A stretch of DNA of 5,906 bases from Gammaproteobacteria bacterium (GCA_009839405.1 VXPR01000396.1:1-5906), one strand, 5' to 3'. Positions 1 through 5,352 are shown, counted from the first letter of the stretch. Made by a program: numbers and translations. The notes: generated by a model not told the origin, from the letters alone.

Positions 1-202
1 CCTCATAGCCAGCCATCACGGTGGCCGCGACGCTTCCGCCCAGCGATCCAACGAGAAACATCTCCCCTTGAACGCGGAGCTTGCGCTCGATGTCCTTGAC
101 CGGGTCGTTCCACGGCACCACCAGGCCGCAGGCGTGCCAAAGCGCCACCACCGCTTCACCGTCCCGTGCCTCAAACGGCCGAATCTCCCACTCGCCGGCC
201 AT
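1..202 (-). CDS. ypeA: YpeA-like GNAT family N-acetyltransferase, N-terminal part (cut by window edge)
   Basis: Partial gene. The first 67 residues are present and the reading frame runs off the left edge. The protein begins MAGEWEIRPFEARD. It then shows LWHACGLVVPWNDP (about residues 22-35), a DIERK segment (38-42), MFLVGSLGG (48-56) and TVMAGY near the edge. From memory this spacing of LW..C, PWNDP, DIERK, FLV and TVM.GY closely follows E. coli YpeA, a small (about 140 residue) Gcn5-related acetyltransferase of unknown substrate. The acetyl-CoA-binding R/Q-x-x-G-x-G/A loop would lie outside the window, so catalytic competence cannot be judged. The ATG at 202-200 is chosen because it gives the N-terminus expected for the family. 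A TTG at 226-224 inside the upstream gene is in frame but less likely. The gene follows the PhyH gene by 16 nt on the same strand and is probably co-transcribed with it. No strong Shine-Dalgarno sequence is visible. Confidence 0.85.
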   Translation of the reverse strand, partial: MAGEWEIRPFEARDGEAVVALWHACGLVVPWNDPVKDIERKLRVQGEMFLVGSLGGSVAATVMAGYE

Positions 203-218
203 GTCCGGGTTGGGTGCG

Positions 219-1010
219 TCAGGCAATGGTCGGGTCGTAGAAGCCAAGCCCCGCGTACATGTCGAACCCAAGCATGTGCCTGGTCTCCGTCGACAGCTCC
301 GCGATGCGACTCGGCGGCACGTTCAGGTATTGGTTCTCTTCCTGCCGCACCCAGCCTAGGGAGTAGGTGAGGATCACTCCGTAGCGCCGGTCTTCGGACG
401 TGTTCGCCCCCGCGCCGTGCAACGTTCCGCCCATCCAAAACAGCACCGAACCCGCCGGCATTTCTGCGTTCCGCACCTCGTCCGGCGTGGCCTTCCTGTC
501 CGCCGGCCACTTGTGGCTGCCGGGCACCAGCAACGTGGCGCCGTTGTCTGCGCGGAAGTCCGAAACGGCCCACATGCTGGCGACAATGATCTTGGGACGC
601 GGCAGCGGAAAGAACGTGAACGGATCCTCTTCTCGATGCAGCACCTGCTTGCGGGCGCCAGGGCCCACCTCAAGCGCGGCAGAGACGTGCAGCTGGTAGC
701 CGTGTTCGCAGTTGGGCAGCAGGTGGGTTTCGCAGATCTGCTGGCTGAGCGGGTGTGCCACCAAGCGGTCGGTGACGCTCCGAGAGCGCGCAACAAGGGC
801 GGTGACGCGCCGCGTGTGGCCGGGGTAGAAATGTGCCGGGTCGTCCTCCTCGATGTACCGCGCATTTGCCATGTGCGGCGCCAACTCGCCCGCGATCGAC
901 TGCCGCAACTCGGCGTCCATTACTCCGGTCACGACGACGCATCCCGCTTCGCCCAACGCCGCGGCAACGTCACGCGCCGGCGCATCGGCGGAATACTGGG
1001 GGATGGACAT
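219..1010 (-). CDS. Phytanoyl-CoA dioxygenase (PhyH) family protein
   Basis: A 263-residue protein of the PhyH branch of Fe(II)/2-oxoglutarate oxygenases, which typically hydroxylate lipid-like or small-molecule substrates in the cytoplasm; the substrate here is unknown. The N-terminal stretch 'GCVVVTGVMDAELRQSI' (about 23-39) is the usual opening of the fold. The first metal ligands lie in QVLHREEDPF: His125 and, two residues on, Glu127. The distal His198 is in GGTLHGAG, and Arg208/Arg209 are suitable to anchor 2-oxoglutarate. VPGSHKWP (162-169) is the typical loop before the distal His. The family usually has HxD, so HxE here is a conservative but noticeable variant. The start chosen is ATG at 1010-1008, preceded by GGGAG. 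An upstream GTG at 1088 would add 26 residues of composition unlike the rest of the protein. The gene is divergent from the zinc-type operon, and its start lies about 150 nt from the Zur-like box. It probably forms a pair with the downstream acetyltransferase. Confidence 0.9.
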   Translation of the reverse strand: MSIPQYSADAPARDVAAALGEAGCVVVTGVMDAELRQSIAGELAPHMANARYIEEDDPAHFYPGHTRRVTALVARSRSVTDRLVAHPLSQQICETHLLPNCEHGYQLHVSAALEVGPGARKQVLHREEDPFTFFPLPRPKIIVASMWAVSDFRADNGATLLVPGSHKWPADRKATPDEVRNAEMPAGSVLFWMGGTLHGAGANTSEDRRYGVILTYSLGWVRQEENQYLNVPPSRIAELSTETRHMLGFDMYAGLGFYDPTIA

Positions 1011-1142
1011 GTGGCTCACTCCCGTCTGCGGCGTGCCCGAATGGCTCCGCAATCTCGCCGTTGCCGCACGACCTGTCAAGGACGGCACCCGTCCAACCCT
1101 GTCACCGTCTTCAGGAGATGGGGTCCCGCCAAGAGGTTAGTG

Positions 1143-1169
1143 TTGCCAAAACGTACGTTACGTTATAAC
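1143..1169 (+). promoter_or_regulatory. Possible sigma-70-type promoter of the hisI operon
   Basis: TTGCCA (1143-1148) resembles a -35 element with five of six consensus bases. TATAAC (1164-1169) resembles a -10 element with five of six. The spacer is 15 nt, shorter than the preferred 17, so the call is tentative. The -10 element lies inside the palindromic Zur-like box, so a bound repressor would block it. The leader from there to the hisI start would be about 55 nt. Confidence 0.35.
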
Positions 1170-1174
1170 GTTTC
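1157..1174. promoter_or_regulatory. Putative Zur (zinc uptake regulator) operator
   Basis: The sequence GTTACGTTATAACGTTTC contains a perfect 12-bp palindrome, ACGTTATAACGT (1160-1171), with outer G (1157) and C (1174) also paired. It agrees with the Zur box found in many Gram-negative bacteria, in the general form GnnATGTTATAACATnnC; the main difference is C/G in place of T/A at the second position of each half-site. It lies 58 bp upstream of the hisI start and overlaps a plausible -10 element. That is the geometry expected for repression when zinc is replete. The genes downstream (COG0523 GTPase, DUF1826) are classic Zur targets, so context and sequence agree. The box is symmetrical and could also act on the divergent PhyH gene, although it lies about 150 nt from that start. 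Confidence 0.8.
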
Positions 1175-1231
1175 GCTTCAGTTTGGATGGCAGAACCAGC
1201 GCCCCTCCCAAGCCACAGGAGCACTCCCCGC

Positions 1232-1735
1232 ATGAAACCTGAACCAGCCGGCCTGACGTCGTCGACCCCCTTTGCGGCCCGCACGTCGGTCGAGCAAGTG
1301 GAGGAGGGACTGGTCCTCGCACCGAAGTTCGATGCGGACGGGCTGATCCCATGCGTCACGACCGACGCCGACACGGGCGAAGTGCTGATGCTGGCCTACA
1401 TGAACGGCGACGCGCTAGAGCGAACCATCGCGACCGGCGAGGCGCACTACTGGAGCCGAAGCCGCCAGTGCCTCTGGCGCAAGGGGGCCACCAGCGGCCT
1501 CACCCAAGAAATCGTGGAGCTGCGCATCGACGACGATCAGGATGCCGTCTGGCTGCGCGTCCGGATCGCCGGTTCCGGCGCCAGTTGCCACGTGGGGTAC
1601 CGCTCCTGCTTCTACCGGTCGGTTGTGCGCGGCGACACCTCGGGTGTGCCCGCTCAGCTCGTGTTCACCGAGTCGCACAAGTCCTTTGATCCAAAGCAAG
1701 TCTACGGTGACGCGCCCAATCCCACGCAGCTTTGA
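1232..1735 (+). CDS. hisI: Phosphoribosyl-AMP cyclohydrolase, variant zinc site (putative zinc-sparing HisI)
   Basis: A 167-residue homologue of HisI, which opens the purine ring of phosphoribosyl-AMP at the third step of histidine biosynthesis in the cytosol. The family core is clear: GLIPCVTTD (37-45), EVLMLAYMN (50-58), GEAHYWSRSRQ (69-79), LWRKGATSG (81-89) and CHVGYRSCFYR (119-129). In canonical HisI a DCDxD motif supplies three Mg-binding Asp residues and one zinc-binding Cys; the other two zinc Cys are in the CHxGxxSC segment. Here the motif reads DDDQD (100-104). Cys119 and Cys126 are kept, but the first zinc ligand is Asp101. The gap between motif and Cys119 is also two residues longer than usual. 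The protein has about 25 extra residues at the N-terminus and about 35 at the C-terminus. The start is ATG 1232, with AGGAG at 1217-1221; an earlier ATG at 1187 has no comparable ribosome site. It is the first gene behind the Zur-like box and lies 45 nt before the metallochaperone gene. The enzyme family is certain; zinc independence is an inference. Confidence 0.93.
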   Translation: MKPEPAGLTSSTPFAARTSVEQVEEGLVLAPKFDADGLIPCVTTDADTGEVLMLAYMNGDALERTIATGEAHYWSRSRQCLWRKGATSGLTQEIVELRIDDDQDAVWLRVRIAGSGASCHVGYRSCFYRSVVRGDTSGVPAQLVFTESHKSFDPKQVYGDAPNPTQL

Positions 1736-1770
1736 GTTGGAGCGAACGCACATCCCTGCATGAACCAGAC

Positions 1771-1775
1771 GAGGA
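1771..1775 (+). promoter_or_regulatory. Ribosome binding site deciding the start of the COG0523 gene
   Basis: GAGGA lies 5 nt before the ATG at 1781, which is good spacing. The alternative in-frame ATG at 1760 has only a GGAG about 15 nt upstream, which is too far. This favours 1781 as the start. Confidence 0.6.
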
Positions 1776-1780
1776 CTTCG

Positions 1781-3022
1781 ATGCCCCTGAACCAAGAGAC
1801 CAGCTCCAGCCCAGCACGCCTTCCCGTCACGGTCCTGTCGGGCTTCCTCGGAGCCGGAAAGACCACGCTCCTCAACCAGGTGCTCAACAATCGCGAGGGC
1901 CGGCGCGTCGCGGTGATCGTGAACGACATGAGCGAGGTCAACATCGACGCGGCGCTCGTCGAGCGCGGCGGTGCGCAACTCTCGCGCACCGAGGAAAAGC
2001 TGGTGGAGATGTCGAACGGCTGCATTTGCTGCACGCTCAGAGACGACCTCTTGGCCGAGGTTTCGCGGCTCGCGCAGGAGGGGCGCTTCGACTATCTGCT
2101 CATCGAGTCAACCGGGATCTCCGAGCCCATTCCCGTCGCCCAGACCTTCACCTTCGAGGACGAGGACGGCGTGAGTCTGAGTCAGGTCTCGCGGCTCGAC
2201 ACGATGGTCACGGTCGTGGACGCGGCGAGCTTCCTCCGGGACTACTACGCGGCTGAGGCACTCCAAGAGCGCGGCGAGTCGCTGGGCGAAGACGATCACC
2301 GGACGGTGACGGACCTTCTCATCGACCAGATCGAGTTTGCCGACGTCATCGTGCTCAACAAGCTCGATCTCGTGAGCAGCGCCCATGCAGTCGGGGTCGA
2401 GGCCATCGTCAGGGCGCTCAACCCCGGCGCGAAGCTCCTGCCGGCGACGCAGGGCCAGGTTCCGCTCGATAGCGTGCTCGACACGGGGCTGTTCGACTAC
2501 GAGAAAGCGGCAAGCTCCGCTGGCTGGATCCGAGAGCTTCAGGGCGAGCACACCCCGGAGACCGAGGAGTACGGCATCTCGAGCTTCACCTATCGAACGT
2601 CGCACCCGTTCGATGCCGAGAAGCTATGGGCGTTCCTGCACAACGACGAGAATTGGCGGGGCGTACTGCGCTCAAAGGGCTTCTTCTGGGTCGCCGCCGA
2701 CCACCGCGTCGCCTACGAGTGGGCGCAGGCCGGCGGCGTCAGCAACGTCGAGCCCGCCGGGATGTGGTGGGCGGCCGTGCCGCGGAGCAACTGGGGACAC
2801 CCCGATGGCGAGCGACCCGACCAGCAGTCGAACTGGCATCCTCGCTACGGCGATCGCTCGCAGCAGCTCGTCTTCATCGGCCAGCGAATGCCCGAAGAGA
2901 CGATGCGCGCCCGCCTCGACGCATGCCTCCTCGACGAGCGCCTCGCCGCCGCCGACAGCAAGGCATGGGCAAAGCTGCCGAACCCGTTCCCGGCGTTTCG
3001 CATGGGCGAAGCGTCGCCCTGA
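1781..3022 (+). CDS. zigA: COG0523/G3E GTPase, ZigA/YciC-type zinc metallochaperone
   Basis: A 413-residue P-loop GTPase of the G3E family, COG0523 branch. Members use GTP hydrolysis to deliver metal to client proteins, and the ZigA/YciC/ZNG1 subgroup is linked to zinc limitation. Visible motifs are Walker A GFLGAGKTT (21-29), the COG0523 metal motif CICC (81-84) in SNGCICCTLRDD, the Walker B/switch region LLIESTGISEP (106-116), and the guanine-specificity motif NKLD (193-196). The C-terminal CobW_C domain (from about residue 270) contains GFFWVA and EPAGMWWAAVP, which are characteristic of the larger YciC/ZigA-like members. No His-rich metal-binding stretch is present. The start at 1781 is favoured by GAGGA at 1771-1775; ATG 1760 would add seven residues. 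It is the second gene of the presumed Zur operon, after hisI. Family membership is certain. Zinc as the metal rests on subgroup features, the Zur-like box and the DUF1826 neighbour. The symbol is by resemblance to Acinetobacter ZigA, not proven orthology. Confidence 0.93.
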   Translation: MPLNQETSSSPARLPVTVLSGFLGAGKTTLLNQVLNNREGRRVAVIVNDMSEVNIDAALVERGGAQLSRTEEKLVEMSNGCICCTLRDDLLAEVSRLAQEGRFDYLLIESTGISEPIPVAQTFTFEDEDGVSLSQVSRLDTMVTVVDAASFLRDYYAAEALQERGESLGEDDHRTVTDLLIDQIEFADVIVLNKLDLVSSAHAVGVEAIVRALNPGAKLLPATQGQVPLDSVLDTGLFDYEKAASSAGWIRELQGEHTPETEEYGISSFTYRTSHPFDAEKLWAFLHNDENWRGVLRSKGFFWVAADHRVAYEWAQAGGVSNVEPAGMWWAAVPRSNWGHPDGERPDQQSNWHPRYGDRSQQLVFIGQRMPEETMRARLDACLLDERLAAADSKAWAKLPNPFPAFRMGEASP

Positions 3023-3111
3023 GGAGACTGCCGCCAGACGACGCCTCCTCGGTGTTTCGTCCAAGGCGCGGTTCCTGTAACTTCGCGCCGTCGTTTTTCC
3101 AGCACACCTAC

Positions 3112-3116
3112 GGGAG
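3112..3116 (+). promoter_or_regulatory. Ribosome binding site of the alcohol dehydrogenase gene
   Basis: GGGAG lies 6 nt before the ATG at 3123. It supports that start in the 100-nt gap after the GTPase gene. No convincing new promoter or Zur-like box is visible in that gap, so the gene is probably read from upstream. Confidence 0.5.
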
Positions 3117-3122
3117 TTCTCT

Positions 3123-4259
3123 ATGGCCACGCTGACCTATCTAACGCACACCATCTTCGACCACGGCGCCAGTCAGAACCTGAGTCGCGTGTTGGCACAG
3201 CACGGCATCGAGCGCCCCCTGCTCTGCACCGACCGGGGGCTCGTCGATCTGGGGATGGTGACGGAACTGGCCGGTGCGCTCGGCAACGAGACGGCACTGA
3301 CCGTCTTTGACGGAACGCCGGAAAACCCGACACAAGCGGCCGTGGCCGAGGCAACGGCAATGTACCGGGAAACCGGGTGTGATGGCGTCGTCGCCTTCGG
3401 CGGCGGCTCCTCCATGGACCTCGCCAAGGCGGTAGCCCTTTCTGTGACGCACGAGGGGGACCTGCTCGACTACACCGCCGGTCTCGGCGGCACAGGGAAG
3501 ATCGGCCCCGTCGCCCCGCTCGTCGCCATCCCCACCACGGCGGGCACCGGCAGCGAGGTTTCCAGCGGCGCTGTCATCATCATGGACAACGGCGAGAAGC
3601 TGATCCTCGCAAGTCGGCACCTGACCCCGCGCACCGCCGTGTGCGATCCCTCCCTGACCCTAGGCCTGCCGCCCCGACTGACGGCGGCAACCGGCATGGA
3701 CGCGATGACGCATTGCATCGAGGCGCTGCTTTCTCCCCAGGTGAACCCCCCTGCCGAAGCGGTGGCCTGCGACGGCGTCGAGCGCGGAATCAAGGAAGGC
3801 AATCTCCTGCGAGCGGTTGCCGACGGCAGCGACAAAGACGCCCGGTGGAACATGATGATGGCCGCCACCGAAGGCGCCATGGCCTTCAGCAAGGGGCTCG
3901 GCTCTGTCCACTCCATGAGCCACGCCTGCGGTGCCGACCAGACCCTCCGCCTCCACCACGGCACGCTGAACGCAGTCTTGCTCCCCACGATCCTGGACTT
4001 CAACCGCGATCATGTGGGTGACAAGTACGCAAGGCTCAACGCTGCGATGGGCTGCGAAGCCGGAGCGGATCCGGCCGAGTTCATTCGGGAACTCAATGCC
4101 AAGCTCGGGCTGCCCGGCGGCCTCGCCGAGATGGGCGTTCAAACGGATGCGATTGCTGGCCTTGCAGACCACGCTGCCAAGGACGTCTGCACGTTCACCA
4201 ACCCCCGCCCATGTTCAACAGAGGATTACCAGCGCCTGTTCGAGGTCGCGCTCGCGTAG
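3123..4259 (+). CDS. Iron-containing (group III) alcohol dehydrogenase
   Basis: A 378-residue NAD(P)-dependent dehydrogenase of the iron-type alcohol dehydrogenase / maleylacetate reductase / dehydroquinate synthase-like superfamily, full length for the family. The N-terminal nucleotide-binding half shows FGGGSSMDLAK (92-102), the GGGS pyrophosphate loop, and PTTAGTGSE (137-145). The metal-binding C-terminal half has Asp193 and His197 in GMDAMTHCIEA, His263 in VHSMSH, and His279 in LHHGTLNAVLLP. These correspond to the D/H/H/H iron ligands of enzymes such as FucO. The loop between the last two His is two residues longer than in FucO; the LHHGTLN form is, from memory, usual in one branch of the family. 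The substrate cannot be predicted. Many members reduce aldehydes or oxidise alcohols, and some act on maleylacetate. It is the third gene of the presumed zinc-limitation operon, 100 nt after the GTPase and 35 nt before DUF1826. An iron-dependent dehydrogenase could stand in for a zinc-dependent one, but this is inference from context. Confidence 0.93.
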   Translation: MATLTYLTHTIFDHGASQNLSRVLAQHGIERPLLCTDRGLVDLGMVTELAGALGNETALTVFDGTPENPTQAAVAEATAMYRETGCDGVVAFGGGSSMDLAKAVALSVTHEGDLLDYTAGLGGTGKIGPVAPLVAIPTTAGTGSEVSSGAVIIMDNGEKLILASRHLTPRTAVCDPSLTLGLPPRLTAATGMDAMTHCIEALLSPQVNPPAEAVACDGVERGIKEGNLLRAVADGSDKDARWNMMMAATEGAMAFSKGLGSVHSMSHACGADQTLRLHHGTLNAVLLPTILDFNRDHVGDKYARLNAAMGCEAGADPAEFIRELNAKLGLPGGLAEMGVQTDAIAGLADHAAKDVCTFTNPRPCSTEDYQRLFEVALA

Positions 4260-4276
4260 CAACGGATCCGCCGAGC

Positions 4277-4284
4277 GGAGGAGG
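4277..4284 (+). promoter_or_regulatory. Strong ribosome binding site of the DUF1826 gene
   Basis: GGAGGAGG ends 10 nt before the ATG at 4295. It supports that start over the in-frame ATG at 4211, which would overlap the dehydrogenase gene by 49 nt and add an Arg/Pro-rich tail that does not resemble the family. Confidence 0.6.
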
Positions 4285-4294
4285 CACCCGCAAA

Positions 4295-4927
4295 ATGGAC
4301 TGCGTGTTGAGCGACCAAGCCGGCGACTTCGCCGCCATCTACGACGAAGACGTCGAGCTTGTCAGCGTTGCACGGCCGGCGTCGGGTTCCCTCGACGCTC
4401 TTGCCGAACATCTGTTCGCGACGCGCCAGGACGTGCAGACACAATGGGAGCAGGCCGCTGGCGTTGTTGACGTGCCATTGGCCGCCCTCGCCATGCGCAT
4501 CGACGTCGAGTGGATTGGCGCGCTGAGCGAGGAGATAGCGCTCGCCGGCGAGATGCTGAGCGAGCTGGTGGGCTGCGAGCGCGTCGGAGTCCGCGTGACC
4601 ACGTTGCGTCGCCCCATGTGTCCGCGCTTTCACGTGGACCAGGTACCGTGCCGCATGCTCGTCACGATCCGCGGCCCCGGCACCGAGTGGATTGCGAACG
4701 GCGATGTGGACCAGACGCGCTTGGCCGCACGCGACACAGACGCGCCGCCGATCCGAAGCGGCCGAGACATCAAGCGTCTGGCCACGCGGAACTGGTCGCT
4801 GCTCAAAGGCGGAACCTGGGACAACCGCTTCGGCGGCGTGGTGCATCGATCCCCACACGGGACAGACGAGCGATTACTGCTGTCGTTCGACCCAATCTTC
4901 GAAAACCGCGCGGAGCCTTCTTCGTAG
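4295..4927 (+). CDS. DUF1826 domain-containing protein (putative Fe(II)/2OG-oxygenase-like, zinc-stress associated)
   Basis: A 210-residue protein recognised as DUF1826 by CPRFHVDQVPCRMLVTIRGPGTEWI (signature from residue 109, key residues Cys109, His113, Asp115, Cys119, Gly127-Pro-Gly-Thr-Glu-Trp132) and by GGVVHRSPHGTDERLLLSFD near the C-terminus. No biochemical function is established to my knowledge. The family is repeatedly found beside COG0523 GTPases in Zur-controlled clusters. The motif order HxD (113/115), distal His184 and Arg193 nine residues later reproduces the facial triad and 2-oxoglutarate-anchoring Arg of double-stranded beta-helix oxygenases, so an iron-dependent oxygenase-like fold is plausible. 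LLKGGTWDN (169-177) precedes the distal His. No signal peptide or membrane segment is visible, so it is probably cytosolic. It is the last gene of the operon, 35 nt after the alcohol dehydrogenase, with start at 4295 because of GGAGGAGG. The family call is good; the enzymatic role is inference. Confidence 0.85.
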   Translation: MDCVLSDQAGDFAAIYDEDVELVSVARPASGSLDALAEHLFATRQDVQTQWEQAAGVVDVPLAALAMRIDVEWIGALSEEIALAGEMLSELVGCERVGVRVTTLRRPMCPRFHVDQVPCRMLVTIRGPGTEWIANGDVDQTRLAARDTDAPPIRSGRDIKRLATRNWSLLKGGTWDNRFGGVVHRSPHGTDERLLLSFDPIFENRAEPSS

Positions 4928-4936
4928 TTTCGGCTC

Positions 4937-4981
4937 GGGCGGGGCCTTCGGAGCCAAGGCATCCTGCCTTTCCTGCGCGCC
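4937..4981 (+). repeat. Palindromic repeat copy 1
   Basis: Core hairpin AAGGCA-TCC-TGCCTT at 4956-4970. The surrounding sequence, from GGCGGGGCCTTCG through CCTGCGC, is a direct repeat of the segment beginning at 5208 (copy 4), with a few substitutions and one- or two-base indels. It starts only about 10 nt after the DUF1826 stop codon. Confidence 0.75.
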
Positions 4982-5023
4982 AGCCCGCCCCGTTGACCGT
5001 CCACGTTGCCGTAAGAGAGCCTT

Positions 5024-5061
5024 GGGGGCGAGGGCATCTTGCCGACGCGCCGTACGGCGCG
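5024..5061 (+). repeat. Palindromic repeat copy 2 with 16-bp perfect palindrome
   Basis: GGGGGCGAGGGCATCTTGCC (5024-5043) is the exact 20-base reverse complement of 5143-5162 in copy 3. It is followed by the perfect palindrome CGCGCCGTACGGCGCG (5046-5061). GACGCGCC (5044-5051) also pairs with GGCGCGTC (5079-5086), so alternative nested hairpins can form. Confidence 0.8.
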
Positions 5062-5115
5062 CCGCAACGGCGCCGCAAGGCGCGTCATGCACCGGCGAGT
5101 GACTGTCCAACCCAA

Positions 5116-5163
5116 GACTGCGCGCCTAGCGGCGCGTGCGAGGGCAAGATGCCCTCGCCCCCA
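5116..5163 (-). repeat. Palindromic repeat copy 3 (inverted relative to copy 2)
   Basis: Contains CGCGCC-TAGC-GGCGCG (5121-5136) followed by the hairpin GCGAGGGCA-AGA-TGCCCTCGC (5139-5159) with a 9-bp stem. Its outer part, 5143-5162, exactly matches copy 2 in inverse orientation. GACTGCGCGCCTAGC at 5116-5130 recurs with one mismatch at 5191-5205 in copy 4. Confidence 0.8.
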
Positions 5164-5190
5164 GGAGCCGCTCGCACACAACGTCCGACA

Positions 5191-5247
5191 GACTGCTCGC
5201 CTAGCAAGGCGGGCCTTCGCAGGGAAGGCATCCTGCCTCCCTGCGCC
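5191..5247 (+). repeat. Palindromic repeat copy 4
   Basis: Begins GACTGCTCGCCTAGC, as in copy 3, then GGCGGGCCTTCG as in copy 1. It holds a long hairpin at 5218-5245 (CGCAGGGAAGGCA, loop TCC, TGCCTCCCTGCG) with one bulged A. The mosaic of segments shared with copies 1 and 3 suggests a modular repeat family. Confidence 0.8.
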
Positions 5248-5272
5248 CTCCGCGCGCCGACGCGACACGCAA

Positions 5273-5294
5273 CAAAAAAGCGCCTGTCGGCGCT
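5273..5294 (-). terminator. Rho-independent terminator of the minus-strand gene pair
   Basis: Read on the minus strand, the hairpin AGCGCC-GACA-GGCGCT is followed directly by a run of six T (complement of 5274-5279) and then GTTG. It lies about 60 nt after the stop codon of the 75-residue gene, as expected for its terminator. On the plus strand no T-run follows, so it is directional. Confidence 0.75.
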
Positions 5295-5296
5295 GA

Positions 5297-5315
5297 GGAA
5301 GGCAAGATGCCTTCC
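5297..5315 (-). repeat. Palindromic repeat copy 5
   Basis: GGAAGGCA-AGA-TGCCTTCC forms an 8-bp stem around the reverse core GGCAAGATGCC (5301-5311). It is inverted relative to copy 4 and sits just upstream (in the minus-strand sense) of the terminator hairpin. Confidence 0.75.
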
Positions 5316-5352
5316 CTCCGAGGCGCTCACCTCGAGTCAAATCGCCAACACA

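Larger units (their letters stand above)
4928..5352. repeat. Intergenic cluster of five palindromic (REP-like) repeats
   Basis: This 425-nt non-coding stretch lies between the convergent DUF1826 gene and the 75-residue gene. It is dominated by five copies of the core GGCATCYTGCC or its reverse complement, starting at 4958, 5033, 5143, 5227 and 5301 (spacing 75, 110, 84 and 74 nt). Flanks pair to give hairpins, and GC-rich secondary palindromes lie between cores. All six frames contain arginine/alanine/proline-rich shadow translations, none with protein-like features. Orientation of the cores alternates irregularly (forward, forward, reverse, forward, reverse). The hairpins could end or protect transcripts from the plus-strand operon. 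The family name is unknown to me; abundance in the genome cannot be seen here. Confidence 0.85.

Noticed and set aside
1187..1231. Upstream ATG start for hisI at 1187
   Set aside because: It adds 15 residues without a ribosome binding site. The ATG at 1232 has AGGAG upstream.
417..1235. Long plus-strand open frame (272 codons) opposite the PhyH gene
   Set aside because: Its translation is Arg/Gly/Val-rich with no recognisable motif. The opposite strand encodes a clear PhyH protein, and open antisense frames are common at this GC content.
2108..2605. Minus-strand open frame (165 codons) inside the COG0523 gene
   Set aside because: It is a shadow of a strongly supported gene and shows no family features of its own.
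3021..3050. Inverted repeat GAGGAG/CTCCTC after the COG0523 gene as a terminator
   Set aside because: The stem is only 6 bp with an 18-nt loop and no T-run follows, so it would not be an effective intrinsic terminator. It does not argue against co-transcription with the dehydrogenase gene.
4958..5311. CRISPR array
   Set aside because: The repeats are palindromic, occur in both orientations, are spaced irregularly (74-110 nt) and vary in their flanks. This does not fit a direct-repeat/spacer array, and no cas genes are present.
4630..5340. Long minus-strand open frame (236 codons) spanning DUF1826 and the repeat region
   Set aside because: The translation is Arg/Ala-rich and follows the palindromic repeats. 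It overlaps the well-supported DUF1826 gene antisense.
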